Shown here: piece by piece, positions 41,165-50,001 of the stretch
Layout of the letters: every line of letters begins with the position of its first letter
How positions within the stretch are numbered: the stretch's first letter is position 1
From: CAYPEK01 sp964409645
GTDB lineage: Bacteria > UBP15 > UBA6099
Length of the DNA: 64,000 nt
Reading direction: 5' to 3'
NCBI GenBank assembly: GCA_964409645.1
Contig: CAYPEK010000007.1
Coordinates: forward strand, 10,849 to 74,848
Notes under the pieces: generated by a model
Seen by the model: only the letters and a program-made list of their open reading frames with translations
Database searches by the model: none
What the model was told of the DNA's origin: nothing
Translations under genes and position numbers: made by a program

Positions 41165-42289
41165 ATGCTGAGCGGCATTGCGATAGTGATCCTTCTGCTT
41201 ATCGTAAGCGGACTGATTGCGTATATCGGCGACTACCTTGGCCGGCGGATCGGCAAGAAGCGTGTGAGCGTGTTCGGCCTGCGCCCTAAACATACTTCCA
41301 TAATCATAACGATAATCGCCGGAGTGCTGATCGTCTCGATCACTCTCTCGGTAATGTTTATTTTTTCGAGCACCGCACGGACTTCGTTCTTCGGCCTGCA
41401 AAGGATTATAAGCGAACTCAGGCAGCAGAAGGCGCAGCTTGACCACAACCGCAAGGTCTATAAGGAGAGCGTGAAGCAGCTCGAAAAGAAACAATCGGAG
41501 CTGGACGCCATCCTAGGCGAGATCAACCAGAAGACGATGGACCTCGCGGATCTCAGAGAGTCGCAGAAAAAAACGGCCGAAGAGATCAAGGAAATGAACA
41601 GAAAGATGGAAGCGCTTCGCGAAAAAAGGGACAATCTGGAGAAAGAAATAAAGGAAACGGCGCAAAGGCTGGGAGACGTCAGTGCGGAGACTTTATACGG
41701 GGATTTGCTTTACAAGAAAGGCGAGCTTCTGGCGCGGGCGACGATTGCGCCGGACATTCAGGAATCGGAACTGAGGACGCAGCTCATATTGACGATAAAC
41801 ACGATCCTGTCGGAAGCTGTGAGGCGCGGCGCGCTAGTGGATGAAGACACGAATATCATTTTCAACGAGCAATTCAAGAGCCTGAAACCCGTGCTGCAAG
41901 ACGCCAAAAGCGGGTTGATTATAGAGGTTCTCGCGGCGAACAACGTATTCAAAGGGCAGCAGATGTACATAAAGCTGCACCCGATAATAAACAGGAAGGT
42001 GTTCGAAGAAGGAGAAGTTATAATCGAGCGGCGCGTGGCGGCCGGAATGACACGGGAGCAGGTTGACCGACTTATGTCGGAACTGCTCTATAAAGTATCC
42101 GAGGAAGCACGGCAGAAAGGGCTTCTTCCGGACCCGGAGACGCAGCGGGTAGGTTCGATTTCGAATAAAAACTATCTCAAGGCAGTTGCTCAACTGACGA
42201 ACTTGAAAATACCGAAGACGGCGCGGATTATTGCTGTTTCGGAAACGCGCGTGACGGACAGGCTCCTCATAGACGTTCGGGTGGAATAA
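41165..42289 (+). CDS. DUF3084 membrane protein with coiled coil
   Basis: The N-terminal pattern GLIAYIGDYLGRRIGKKRVSVFGLRPKHTSIIITIIAG is the DUF3084 hallmark, with two membrane helices (about residues 1-20 and 47-68). A long coiled coil follows (about 78-170), then a mixed alpha/beta C-terminal domain ending VSETRVTDRLLIDVRVE. In cyanobacteria and others this family is of unknown function and predicted to sit in the inner membrane with the coiled coil on one side. GAGGGG lies before the ATG. The stop TAA is directly followed by the ATG of the next gene, so coupling is likely. Confidence 0.82.
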   Translation: MLSGIAIVILLLIVSGLIAYIGDYLGRRIGKKRVSVFGLRPKHTSIIITIIAGVLIVSITLSVMFIFSSTARTSFFGLQRIISELRQQKAQLDHNRKVYKESVKQLEKKQSELDAILGEINQKTMDLADLRESQKKTAEEIKEMNRKMEALREKRDNLEKEIKETAQRLGDVSAETLYGDLLYKKGELLARATIAPDIQESELRTQLILTINTILSEAVRRGALVDEDTNIIFNEQFKSLKPVLQDAKSGLIIEVLAANNVFKGQQMYIKLHPIINRKVFEEGEVIIERRVAAGMTREQVDRLMSELLYKVSEEARQKGLLPDPETQRVGSISNKNYLKAVAQLTNLKIPKTARIIAVSETRVTDRLLIDVRVE

Positions 42290-43057
42290 ATGGACGTACG
42301 GCTTTTCAAGCTGTTGATTTTTCTCGGCGTCGAAGGCGTTCTAGTCGGGATGTTCTTTCTCGAACAGAAAGTGAGTGCGCGAATCCCGTATTACGAGATT
42401 ATGCACTACGCGAATTTTCTGCTGATAATTTCGGTGGCGGTTCTTCTGATGTTGCCGGAAGACAACTGGATTTGGATTGTAGAGGATAACCCGCGCATAA
42501 GGAAAATATCGCTAAGGTCGAAGGCTGCGAAACACCTGCATCTTTCGATGCTGTATCTGTTCGGCTTCACATTCCTCCCGTTTATTTTCTGCATGGCATT
42601 CATGATAAAGGAGCAGAACCCGTATCGATATCCGTTGTCGTGGCTTTTTTTCGCGGGCGCCGGGCTTTACGGAGTGTTTTGCGCTTGGAAAAACAACAGG
42701 AATGTGCGCAAATACGAATCGCTTTTCGCCGTGGGGTGGGATCGCAGATCGCTGTTCCTTGAGATTTTCGTGGGTTTCAAGGTTTCGAAAGACCCGTTCT
42801 TTTTTTATTCCGGTCTCAGCCTGATTCTGGGATTGCTTCTGCTTGCCGGGAGTGTTCTCGGCCCGCCGATGTATCTCAAATATATCGGGCCATGGAACAA
42901 TGAGTTCGATATGCAGAAACAGGTTGTGTTGACGATGTTGTTCCATTTCTTCATGGTTATCGGCGTATGTTCCACGGCGATGTATTTAACGTTTCAATTG
43001 TTTTTTTCGAGGAGTCTCGAACGCTGGTCAAGAACGACGCACGAGAAGCGTTATTGA
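42290..43057 (+). CDS. Polytopic membrane protein of unknown function
   Basis: This 255-residue protein has about six hydrophobic segments: LLIFLGVEGVLVGMFFL, FLLIISVAVLLML, LYLFGFTFLPFIFCMAFMI, WLFFAGAGLYGVFCAW, LSLILGLLLLAGSVLG, and MLFHFFMVIGVCSTAMYLTF. I recognise no catalytic motif. It begins immediately after the DUF3084 stop and precedes kdsD by 43 bases, so it belongs to the same transcript and may act with the DUF3084 protein in the inner membrane. Confidence 0.7.
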   Translation: MDVRLFKLLIFLGVEGVLVGMFFLEQKVSARIPYYEIMHYANFLLIISVAVLLMLPEDNWIWIVEDNPRIRKISLRSKAAKHLHLSMLYLFGFTFLPFIFCMAFMIKEQNPYRYPLSWLFFAGAGLYGVFCAWKNNRNVRKYESLFAVGWDRRSLFLEIFVGFKVSKDPFFFYSGLSLILGLLLLAGSVLGPPMYLKYIGPWNNEFDMQKQVVLTMLFHFFMVIGVCSTAMYLTFQLFFSRSLERWSRTTHEKRY

Positions 43058-43100
43058 ATAGGCGCCCGCCGACGCGGCGCGGCCTTTACCGGAGGGGCAG

Positions 43101-44138
43101 ATGGCGAATATCAGAAAATTGAAGGAAATGCTCGAACGGCAGGGCCGAGGCATCGAAAAGCTTCTGGACGGATCAGGGAAACAGTTTGAGAAAGCTGTTG
43201 AGATGGTGCGCTCGTGCCGTGGAACAGTGGTAGTGATCGGCTTCGGGAAATCAGGCGCTGTTGGCGCGAAGGTTGCCGCGACGCTCCGCAGCGCGGGCAG
43301 GCGCGCCGCGATCATGAACCCGGTGGAGGCGTTCCACGGCGAGGCGGCGAGTATTTCGCCGGAAGACGTGGCGCTCGTGATTTCGAGCAGTGGCGAGTCG
43401 GACGAAATTGTTCGCATTATTCCGTGGCTGAAGAAAAAACGCGTGCCGGTGATTGCGGTGACGCCGTACGACCGGAGCAGCATCGCGCGCGCGGCGGATG
43501 TGCTCCTTAAAACTCTGCCTCCGGCGGACCCGACGGACAACTATGCTTCTTACTCGACTTGCCTGAGCGCGCTGGCAATGGCCGACCTGATCGCGCTCGC
43601 CATTATTTACGAGCAGGATATCGAACACGAACGCGTGACCGGATCGCGGAAAGACGCAGGCGAGGCGATTTATACGATCGAAGACTTGCTGGCGACGAGA
43701 CCGAACAACCCGGTCGTGCCGCACGATATGATTTTCCGCGATGCGCTGATAGAAATGACGTCGAAGGGGCTCGGCGCTATCAGCGTGGTGGCGCTCGACG
43801 GCACGCTTGCCGGCATAATAACCGACGGCGACGTGCGGCGGCTGTTGCAGCGCTCACAGGGTTCGCTGACCCAGCTATTCCTCAAAAACGTAGAGTCGGT
43901 GATGACGAAGAATCCGAAGAGGATAGCGGTGAGCAAAACGCTTCCGGACGCGATTGCGATGATGGAGAATAACGCTATAACGGTGTTGCCGGTTGTCAAT
44001 GCAGGTTCCGTGCCGGTCGGGATGATACATCTGCACGATTTAGTGCAGCTCGGTCTTCAGATCAGCCCGCCGTGGAAGACCGGCAAGGAGCCCGCGCCGC
44101 GCAAAAAAGCCGCCCCCGGCAAAGGCAGGAAAAAATAA
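43101..44138 (+). CDS. kdsD: Arabinose-5-phosphate isomerase (SIS plus two CBS domains)
   Basis: It converts ribulose-5-phosphate to arabinose-5-phosphate, the first step to Kdo of lipopolysaccharide. The SIS domain (about residues 35-170) has VVVIGFGKSGAVGAKVAATL and VALVISSSGESDEIVRIIPWLK, and the conserved STCLSALAMADLIALAI. Two CBS domains follow (DALIEMTSKGLGAISVV...GIITDGDVRR and VMTKNPKRIAV...ITVLPVV). The first helix is short. The usual P-T-x-S-T-T-x-x-L-A-L-GDA signature is altered to SYSTCLSALAMADL, so a related sugar isomerase is possible. The Lys/Pro/Ala tail (PAPRKKAAPGKGRKK) is unusual. GGAGGGG lies just upstream. Confidence 0.85.
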   Translation: MANIRKLKEMLERQGRGIEKLLDGSGKQFEKAVEMVRSCRGTVVVIGFGKSGAVGAKVAATLRSAGRRAAIMNPVEAFHGEAASISPEDVALVISSSGESDEIVRIIPWLKKKRVPVIAVTPYDRSSIARAADVLLKTLPPADPTDNYASYSTCLSALAMADLIALAIIYEQDIEHERVTGSRKDAGEAIYTIEDLLATRPNNPVVPHDMIFRDALIEMTSKGLGAISVVALDGTLAGIITDGDVRRLLQRSQGSLTQLFLKNVESVMTKNPKRIAVSKTLPDAIAMMENNAITVLPVVNAGSVPVGMIHLHDLVQLGLQISPPWKTGKEPAPRKKAAPGKGRKK

Positions 44139-44172
44139 GCTGCCGGATCGACGGAAAAAGTCTCGATACCTG

Positions 44173-44607
44173 ATGAAGAAAAGGAAGATTACAACCGATA
44201 CGGTGGTGAATGTAACATTCGCCGCTGTTATGATCGCTATTGCATTGCTGATGGCGCGGCCGGTGTTCTTTCTGAGTCCGGAGAAGAAGGTCGAGAAAGC
44301 CGCTCGCGGCAACGGAGCCGCAATCAATCTCGCGCTCGTTGTGTATGCCAGAAAGCATGAAAACAACTATCCAGAGGAGCGTCTGGTGACAGGCGGCGCT
44401 GGAGATATCCTGACCAAGGAAAAGATTATCAGTAGGTATCCCGACAACCCGTATGCAAAGCCGGGAACGCGGATGAAGAAGGTTCCGTTCGGCAAACCGT
44501 CTCCGGGCGATTTTTCGTACAGGCTGAACAAGAAGGGGCTTTACGGCATCGAGGTTGTTGTTTACGGGCGCCGCGGGATTGTTTTCTCGAAAAAAACGGG
44601 CGGTTGA
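44173..44607 (+). CDS. Membrane-anchored pseudopilin-like protein
   Basis: This 144-residue protein has one N-terminal hydrophobic helix (VNVTFAAVMIAIALLMA) and a periplasmic domain. The segments AINLALVVYARKHENNYPEE, ISRYPDNPYAKPGTRMKKV and PGDFSYRLNKKGLYGIEVVVYG strongly recall the C-terminal half of type II secretion major pseudopilins (the WPxDPWGxPY and GDFSY-like elements). The G-[FT]-x-x-E prepilin cleavage motif is absent, so it may not be processed or assembled like a true pilin. It lies between kdsD and a TMTC-like gene, with short gaps (34 and 24 bases). Confidence 0.6.
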   Translation: MKKRKITTDTVVNVTFAAVMIAIALLMARPVFFLSPEKKVEKAARGNGAAINLALVVYARKHENNYPEERLVTGGAGDILTKEKIISRYPDNPYAKPGTRMKKVPFGKPSPGDFSYRLNKKGLYGIEVVVYGRRGIVFSKKTGG

Positions 44608-44631
44608 GCGGACAGGGTCCGGCGGGCAAAC

Positions 44632-46479
44632 ATGACGAATACGCTTACAGACTCAAAGCGAAATCTTCTTGCGGCGCTTTTGATAGCCGTCGCAGGGCTT
44701 ATCTTGTATTTGAACACTATCAACCATCCTTTTGTATATGACGACCTCGTTATCATCAGAGACAACCGGAATCTCGACGACATCAGGAATTTCCGAAAAC
44801 TTTTCACGCACGATTATTTCTCGGTTTCAGGCGAGCGCAGTTATCGCCCGGTATCGACCGCTCTCGCATTTGCCGATGTGGCGATAGGCGGAAGGAACCC
44901 CGCTGTTTTCAGGGTGACGAGCATCGCGGTTCACCTCGCCGCCGGAATTTTTGTTTTTCTTTCGCTGTTGACGCTCACGAAGAGGCGGTCGCTCGCTTTT
45001 CTGGCGGCGCTGTTTTTTGTTCTCCATCCGATCCAGACGGAAGCGGTGAACGGCGCATCGTTCATAGAGGACCCTCTTTCCGCAATGTTTTTTTTCGCGG
45101 CCTTTTATCTGTTTTTGAAAGGCGTCGCGGGTGGCGGAGGACCGGTGCGATATGCGATGTCCGCCGTGCTTTATCTATTTGCGATGTTTGCGAAGGAGAG
45201 CGCGATTGTCCTGCCGGTCGCGGCGCTTGCCGCCGACTGGGCGTTTCGCCGGGATGAGAAGTTTATTGTGGTTGCTAAAAAGCGAGCGCCCGCTTACCTC
45301 ATGTATGCGGCTGCGGCAGTGTTTTACGTTATTGTCCGGTTTATTGTTCTTGTTAACAGGCAGCCGGGCGCGCTCGCGGGCTACGAGGCCGGGGGGCCGG
45401 TTCACGCTTTCGCCGGCGCGGCTGCGGTTCTCTTGGAATACTTTAAACTTTTCTTTTATCCGGCGCGGCTCAGCATCGAGCATTGCCCGGGTCTTCCCGC
45501 AGGACTTGCCGACTGGCGGGTTGCATCAGGTATAGCGGCGTTTGCAGCGCTCCTGATTTTGGGGGCGGCGCTGCGGAGGTCGAATCCGGCGGCGGCGTTC
45601 GGCTCGCTGTTTTTCGCCGTAAATTTTCTTCCGGTGTCCGGGATTGTCCCGTTCGGCGGAGTGATGGCCGAGCGGTATATGTACCTGCCGTCGTTCGGAC
45701 TCTGCCTTTTCACGATCGCGCTTTTTATGCCCGAAAGCGTTAGGACGGGCGATGCGGCGAAGAAGGCGGAAAAGTGGAATGTGATTTTCTCGGTCTGTTT
45801 CATAGTCATTTATGGAATAACGGCGTTTCAGCGAAATTATGTCTGGCGGGATGAGTTGTATCTATGGCGTTCGGCGATTGATGTGTGCCCGGCGAGTTCG
45901 CGCGCTCAGACGAATTACGGGAGGCGGATGCTGGAGGTGTCTGCTGCTCCGAAGGATGTGGGTGTCGCTGAAGCGCATCTCGAAAAAGCGGTGCGGCTTG
46001 ATCCGGCGAACTACGAGGCGGCGCTCGCGCTGGGAACGGCGTATCTAAGGAGCGGCGATCCGGAGGGCGCGGTGGCGGCGTTCAGGAAAGCTTATGAATC
46101 GCACCCGACGAACGACGTGCGTTACAATCTGGGGATCGCTCTGAACGCCGCGGGAAGGCCGCGTGAGGCGTTGCTTTATCTCAATGAGATATTCAGGACG
46201 CAGCCGGAATGGCCGGCTGCTCTTTATCTTTGCGGAAATGCGTATCTGAAATCCGCGGACTTCAGAAATGCGGAGCGGATGTACCGACGGGTTCTGAAGC
46301 TGGATCCGGGAATGACTGAGGCGAAGGGAAACCTGTCGATCGTGTATATGCAAACCGGCCGCGAAGGCGAAGCGGAATTATTATTAAAAGATATTCTGAA
46401 ATCAGATCCGAAAAACATTTATGCAATAAAGAATATGGAAATAATCAGGTTGCGGCGAAGCGCGCCGAAACTGAAATAA
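44632..46479 (+). CDS. TMTC-like polytopic membrane protein with C-terminal TPRs
   Basis: The N-terminal ~390 residues are polytopic and start like GT-C glycosyltransferases of the TMTC type: LILYLNTINHPFVYDDLVIIRDN (conserved Asp pair in the first loop, the likely catalytic/metal site), RSYRPVSTALAFAD, AALFFVLHPIQTEAVN. About four tetratricopeptide repeats follow (about 430-610; for example YEAALALGTAYLRSGDPEGAVAAFRKAYE and AALYLCGNAYLKSADFRNAERMYRRVLKL). In eukaryotes TMTC proteins O-mannosylate cadherins; the bacterial homologues have unknown acceptors. A role in glycosylating exported proteins is inference, but it would suit the Thr/Ser-rich giant protein in this window. Confidence 0.75.
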   Translation: MTNTLTDSKRNLLAALLIAVAGLILYLNTINHPFVYDDLVIIRDNRNLDDIRNFRKLFTHDYFSVSGERSYRPVSTALAFADVAIGGRNPAVFRVTSIAVHLAAGIFVFLSLLTLTKRRSLAFLAALFFVLHPIQTEAVNGASFIEDPLSAMFFFAAFYLFLKGVAGGGGPVRYAMSAVLYLFAMFAKESAIVLPVAALAADWAFRRDEKFIVVAKKRAPAYLMYAAAAVFYVIVRFIVLVNRQPGALAGYEAGGPVHAFAGAAAVLLEYFKLFFYPARLSIEHCPGLPAGLADWRVASGIAAFAALLILGAALRRSNPAAAFGSLFFAVNFLPVSGIVPFGGVMAERYMYLPSFGLCLFTIALFMPESVRTGDAAKKAEKWNVIFSVCFIVIYGITAFQRNYVWRDELYLWRSAIDVCPASSRAQTNYGRRMLEVSAAPKDVGVAEAHLEKAVRLDPANYEAALALGTAYLRSGDPEGAVAAFRKAYESHPTNDVRYNLGIALNAAGRPREALLYLNEIFRTQPEWPAALYLCGNAYLKSADFRNAERMYRRVLKLDPGMTEAKGNLSIVYMQTGREGEAELLLKDILKSDPKNIYAIKNMEIIRLRRSAPKLK

Positions 46480-46480
46480 G

Positions 46481-46489
46481 TGCTATAAT
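46481..46489 (+). promoter_or_regulatory. Extended -10 promoter before the transaldolase-like gene
   Basis: TGCTATAAT, a perfect extended -10, two bases after the previous stop; no -35 is evident. GGAGGCGAG lies at about 46508-46516 before ATG 46520. Confidence 0.45.
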
Positions 46490-46519
46490 AAGCAGATCAA
46501 GTACTGGCGGAGGCGAGAA

Positions 46520-48399
46520 ATGGCGAAAAGGAAAAAGACGGATGAGTTGAGGAAGTCGGTAGCCGAATTGGCGAAACTGTTCAAGCCGGAGAGTCTGACG
46601 GGGCCGGGGAAGAGCCCGATCGCGGGAGACCATGCGGCGAACGTGGTGCAGCTTGTTGAGTGGGGCCAGACGCATCTCGCGGCGGACCATCTGCTGTTCC
46701 CGGAATTGAACGATTCGCTCGCGGCGGTTGCGGCGTCGGCGATCCGGCAGCTCAACTACAGGTTTGCTCTCGGACGTCTCACGGGGAAAGAGGACGCCAA
46801 GGAAAAAATTGAAAAAATCAGAATCAGATTCAACTGTTACGATTTTATGTATGAACTGGCGCTGAATTATATCGGGCTCGAGAGCCGGTGGCTGGATGAG
46901 GCACAGAAGGACCTCGCGCTCGAAATCATAGTCGAAACACTTACAGGCTGGGAAGCACTCGAATGCGAGGAACAGGGAGAGGCGGTAATCTCCGAGGCGG
47001 TGGTGAGCCGGATTCTGGACGGAATGGAACTCGTGCAGGGCGGCGCGAGCATGACGGCGCAGACCGCGATGAGGATCAGGAAACGACTGACGGGAGATAT
47101 TCCGTGCAGCATTCAGTTCCTCGAAGCCGCCGAAGACGAGATAACCGGCAATATCTATTTTCAGATGGTTTGCGAGGAGAGATGCAAATTCGGTAATGAT
47201 TACGCGCTCGGTCTCAGGTGGCTGAGGCATCTCGGATTCGAGCAGGTATCGACGAACCCGGTTCTCGCGGCGAAGGCGTACGACGACGATCCGTCGCTTG
47301 CGTTGGCGTTCCTCGATGAGGTGAAGTGCCAGCCGAAATACGATGTGTGGCGCTCCGATCCGGAGAAGTACTCGGACGAGATTACGCTTTACGCGACGCT
47401 GCTTGCGCTGTGGGACAATCTGCACGTTTACCGGCCGGTGTTCTACAACCTGCGCGTGGAAACTGGCGGCGGTGTGGTGAGCTTCCAGCTAAACCCGAAC
47501 ATCGCGCACCTCGCGGACGAAAGTATCGCGGACGCGCTGAATGCGATGAAGCAGGCGGAAGACGATCTGCGTGTGTACGATGCGTACCTGCTCGCCGGCT
47601 ACAGCGCGTATCCGGAGCGCGGGCGCGCGAATATGGTGATAAAGGTCGCCTGTGCGCATCCGGCGGCGCGGAGGATCGCGAGCACGATCAACTCGTTCGG
47701 TCTCGGCTCGAACATCACGGTTGTTTACACGGTTGCGCAGGAAGTGACGCTGATACTCGAAGAAATAGCGGGCATGGCGACGGCGATCCGGAAGGGCATC
47801 CTGCCGACACAGCTCTATATGACGAACATGGGCGGGCGGCTCGAAAGCCATCTGCGCGAGGTGAAGCTGGAAGAACTGTTCGCGAAGCTGAAGAAGAAAG
47901 TCGGCGAGAAGAACGCGCGGAAACGGCTCGAAAAGCTCGCGGTTGCCAATAAGACAATCGATAAAGTTAAAGCGACGGCGAAGTACGAGGACGCGGTGGT
48001 GATCGCAACTCGGTTCGGCGTTCAGAAAACTATTAACGATGACGCTATCGCCGCGCTGGCGGATGTGGCGTCGCGCAGCGAACTGGTTCAGTGGGAAGAC
48101 GACATCAGCAAGTCCGGCACGCTCGTCGCGCGGCGGGTGTGGGGGATTTTCTTCTCGGACAAAAATCGCGAGAAATGGGTAGAGTATCTTTACTCGAACT
48201 TCATGCTCGGTGAGGATCAGGCGCGCTTCATCATGGACCGCATCAACTATCTGCCTGCGTCGAAGAGGAAACCGGAAGATACTTACTGGACGCTCACGGC
48301 GAACAATATGGTCCACACGGAATTCGGCAATCATCAGGAGAACGTGCGGATGATGTCGCTGAAGGAGAACTTCAACCTGCTGGATTACGTCGAATCGAT
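46520..48399 (+). CDS. Transaldolase-like protein, 3' end lost in gap
   Basis: At least 626 residues, far longer than transaldolase (about 215-380). Residues about 230-420 carry transaldolase signatures: LRWLRHLGFEQVSTNPVLAAKAY (the STNP motif near 244), later MVIKVACAHPAARRIASTINSFGLGSNITVVYTVAQ, in which the Lys near 374 matches the Schiff-base Lys and the SNITVVYT segment matches N-x-T-L-x-F-S. An N-terminal helical domain of about 200 residues and a C-terminal helical region are unassigned. The reading frame beyond 48399 runs through N, so the real stop is unknown. It catalyses either a transaldolase/fructose-6-phosphate aldolase reaction or a divergent one. Confidence 0.65.
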
Positions 48400-48499
48400 N
48401 NNNNNNNNNNNNNNNNNNNNNNNNNNNNNNNNNNNNNNNNNNNNNNNNNNNNNNNNNNNNNNNNNNNNNNNNNNNNNNNNNNNNNNNNNNNNNNNNNNN
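48400..48499. other. Assembly gap of 100 N
   Basis: Cuts the 3' end of the transaldolase-like gene. To its right GGAGGGCCGTTTTGCTTT resembles the right arm of a terminator whose left arm would be in the gap. Confidence 0.95.
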
Positions 48500-48563
48500 G
48501 GAGGGCCGTTTTGCTTTAGGCGGGAATGTGCGCCGGGCAACTGTTTTAGTTGAAGGGCGCGTG

Positions 48564-48572
48564 TGATATAAT
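48564..48572 (+). promoter_or_regulatory. Extended -10 promoter before the NtrC-type regulator
   Basis: TGATATAAT, extended -10 form with a perfect TATAAT at 48567-48572; no good -35 at normal spacing. 27 bases before the ATG. Confidence 0.45.
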
Positions 48573-48598
48573 TCAGCAAAAATCACCGGCTGGGAGCT

Positions 48599-49960
48599 AT
48601 GCCCGACCGAATTCTGGTAGTTGACGACAAGCAATCGATTGTGGAAATCCTCGAGACGGCGCTCCGCGAGGAGGGCTATGCCGTTTCCGCGGCGTACAAC
48701 GGCGCTCAGGCATTCGACATGATAGAGTCGGAGGACTTCGAGGTTGTGCTGTGCGACGTGCGGCTGCCCGACATAGACGGCATGCAGGTTTTGCGCGAAA
48801 TCAAGCAACGGAAACCCGCCCCGGCGGTGATTATGATTACCGCGTACGGGTCGATCGAGAATGCGATCGAGAGCATGAAGCTCGGCGCGGACGACTATGT
48901 GACGAAGCCGTTCAATCTGAACGAGTTGAAGGAAGTCGTCAGGAAGGGCGTGGAGCGCGTGCAACTCGTGCGCGAGAACGAGATGCTGCGCTCGGAGATC
49001 GAGAAACGCTATAACTTCGAGGGCATAATCGGCAAGAGCAAGGCAATGCTTGATGTGTTCGACAGGATAAGAAGGGTGGCGCCGTCAACGGCGTCGGTGC
49101 TGATAACCGGCGAGACAGGGGTTGGCAAGGAGCTTGTTGCCAAAGCGATACACTATAACAGCCCGCGCTCGCGCAAAGCGTTCATCGCGCTGAACTGCGC
49201 GGCGATTCCGGAGAACCTGCTCGAAAGCGAGCTGTTCGGGCATGTGAAAGGCGCATTCACGGGCGCGGTGGTGAACAAGCGCGGGATTTTCGAGGAGGCG
49301 GACGGCGGCACGCTGCTGCTGGACGAGATTGCCGAGTTGCACCCGTCGTTGCAAGCCAAGTTGCTCCGCACGCTCGACGACGGAACCGTGAGACGGGTGG
49401 GCGACAACCGCAATATCCCTGTCGATACGCGTCTGATATGCTCGACGAACAGGGACCTGACGGCGGAAGTGAACGGCGGCCGGTTCAGACTGGACCTGTA
49501 CCATCGGATAAAGGTGATAGAGATAAACATTCCGCCGCTGAGGGAGCGTCGCGAGGATATTGTTCTGCTTGCGGAGCACTATCTGAACCGGCTCGGCAGC
49601 CAGCACGAGAAGAGGATCGAGCGGATCGCGCCGGACGCGATGAATCTGCTCTTACATCATGACTGGATCGGGAACGTGCGCGAGCTTATAAATGTGCTTG
49701 AGCAGGCGGTGGTTATGACGGAAGGCGACACGCTTACGGCGGAGAGGCTTATGGGCATGGAAACATCGCCGGCGGCGGGATTTGCGGCGGCCGACATTTT
49801 GAAAGAGGAAACGCTTAAAAAAATGCTCGGTCGTGTCGAAAAGGAAATAATAGAACGTATTCTGAAGGAGACGGGCGGCAACAGGAAGGAATCCGCCCGG
49901 CGTATGGGCTTGAGTGAAAGGGCGCTTTACTACAAGCTGGAGGAATACGGAATCAAATGA
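48599..49960 (+). CDS. NtrC-family sigma-54-dependent response regulator
   Basis: The receiver domain (about residues 1-120) has ILVVDDKQS, phospho-acceptor Asp 53 in VVLCDVRLPDIDG, MITAYGS and the Lys in DDYVTKPF. The AAA+ domain (about 140-370) has Walker A ITGETGVGKELVAKAIH, the sigma-54-contacting loop GAFTGAVVNKRGIFEEADGGTLLLDEI (intact GAFTGA), the arginine-finger region and HDWIGNVREL. A Fis-type helix-turn-helix is at the end (GGNRKESARRMGLSERALYYKL). It activates sigma-54 promoters after phosphorylation by a histidine kinase. No kinase gene is visible nearby. GGGAG is close to the ATG. The lipoprotein gene follows 41 bases on. Confidence 0.93.
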   Translation: MPDRILVVDDKQSIVEILETALREEGYAVSAAYNGAQAFDMIESEDFEVVLCDVRLPDIDGMQVLREIKQRKPAPAVIMITAYGSIENAIESMKLGADDYVTKPFNLNELKEVVRKGVERVQLVRENEMLRSEIEKRYNFEGIIGKSKAMLDVFDRIRRVAPSTASVLITGETGVGKELVAKAIHYNSPRSRKAFIALNCAAIPENLLESELFGHVKGAFTGAVVNKRGIFEEADGGTLLLDEIAELHPSLQAKLLRTLDDGTVRRVGDNRNIPVDTRLICSTNRDLTAEVNGGRFRLDLYHRIKVIEINIPPLRERREDIVLLAEHYLNRLGSQHEKRIERIAPDAMNLLLHHDWIGNVRELINVLEQAVVMTEGDTLTAERLMGMETSPAAGFAAADILKEETLKKMLGRVEKEIIERILKETGGNRKESARRMGLSERALYYKLEEYGIK

Positions 49961-50001
49961 GGCGGTGGCCGTTATGTCACCGACCGTATCCGGGAGGCTT
50001 T

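Noticed and set aside
48500..48553. Continuation of the transaldolase-like frame after the gap
   Set aside because: The frame across a fixed-size gap is arbitrary and the residues after it resemble nothing; the region looks like terminator plus promoter.
47489..48964. 491-codon minus-strand frame running through the N gap
   Set aside because: It reads through 100 unknown bases and is antisense to two good genes.
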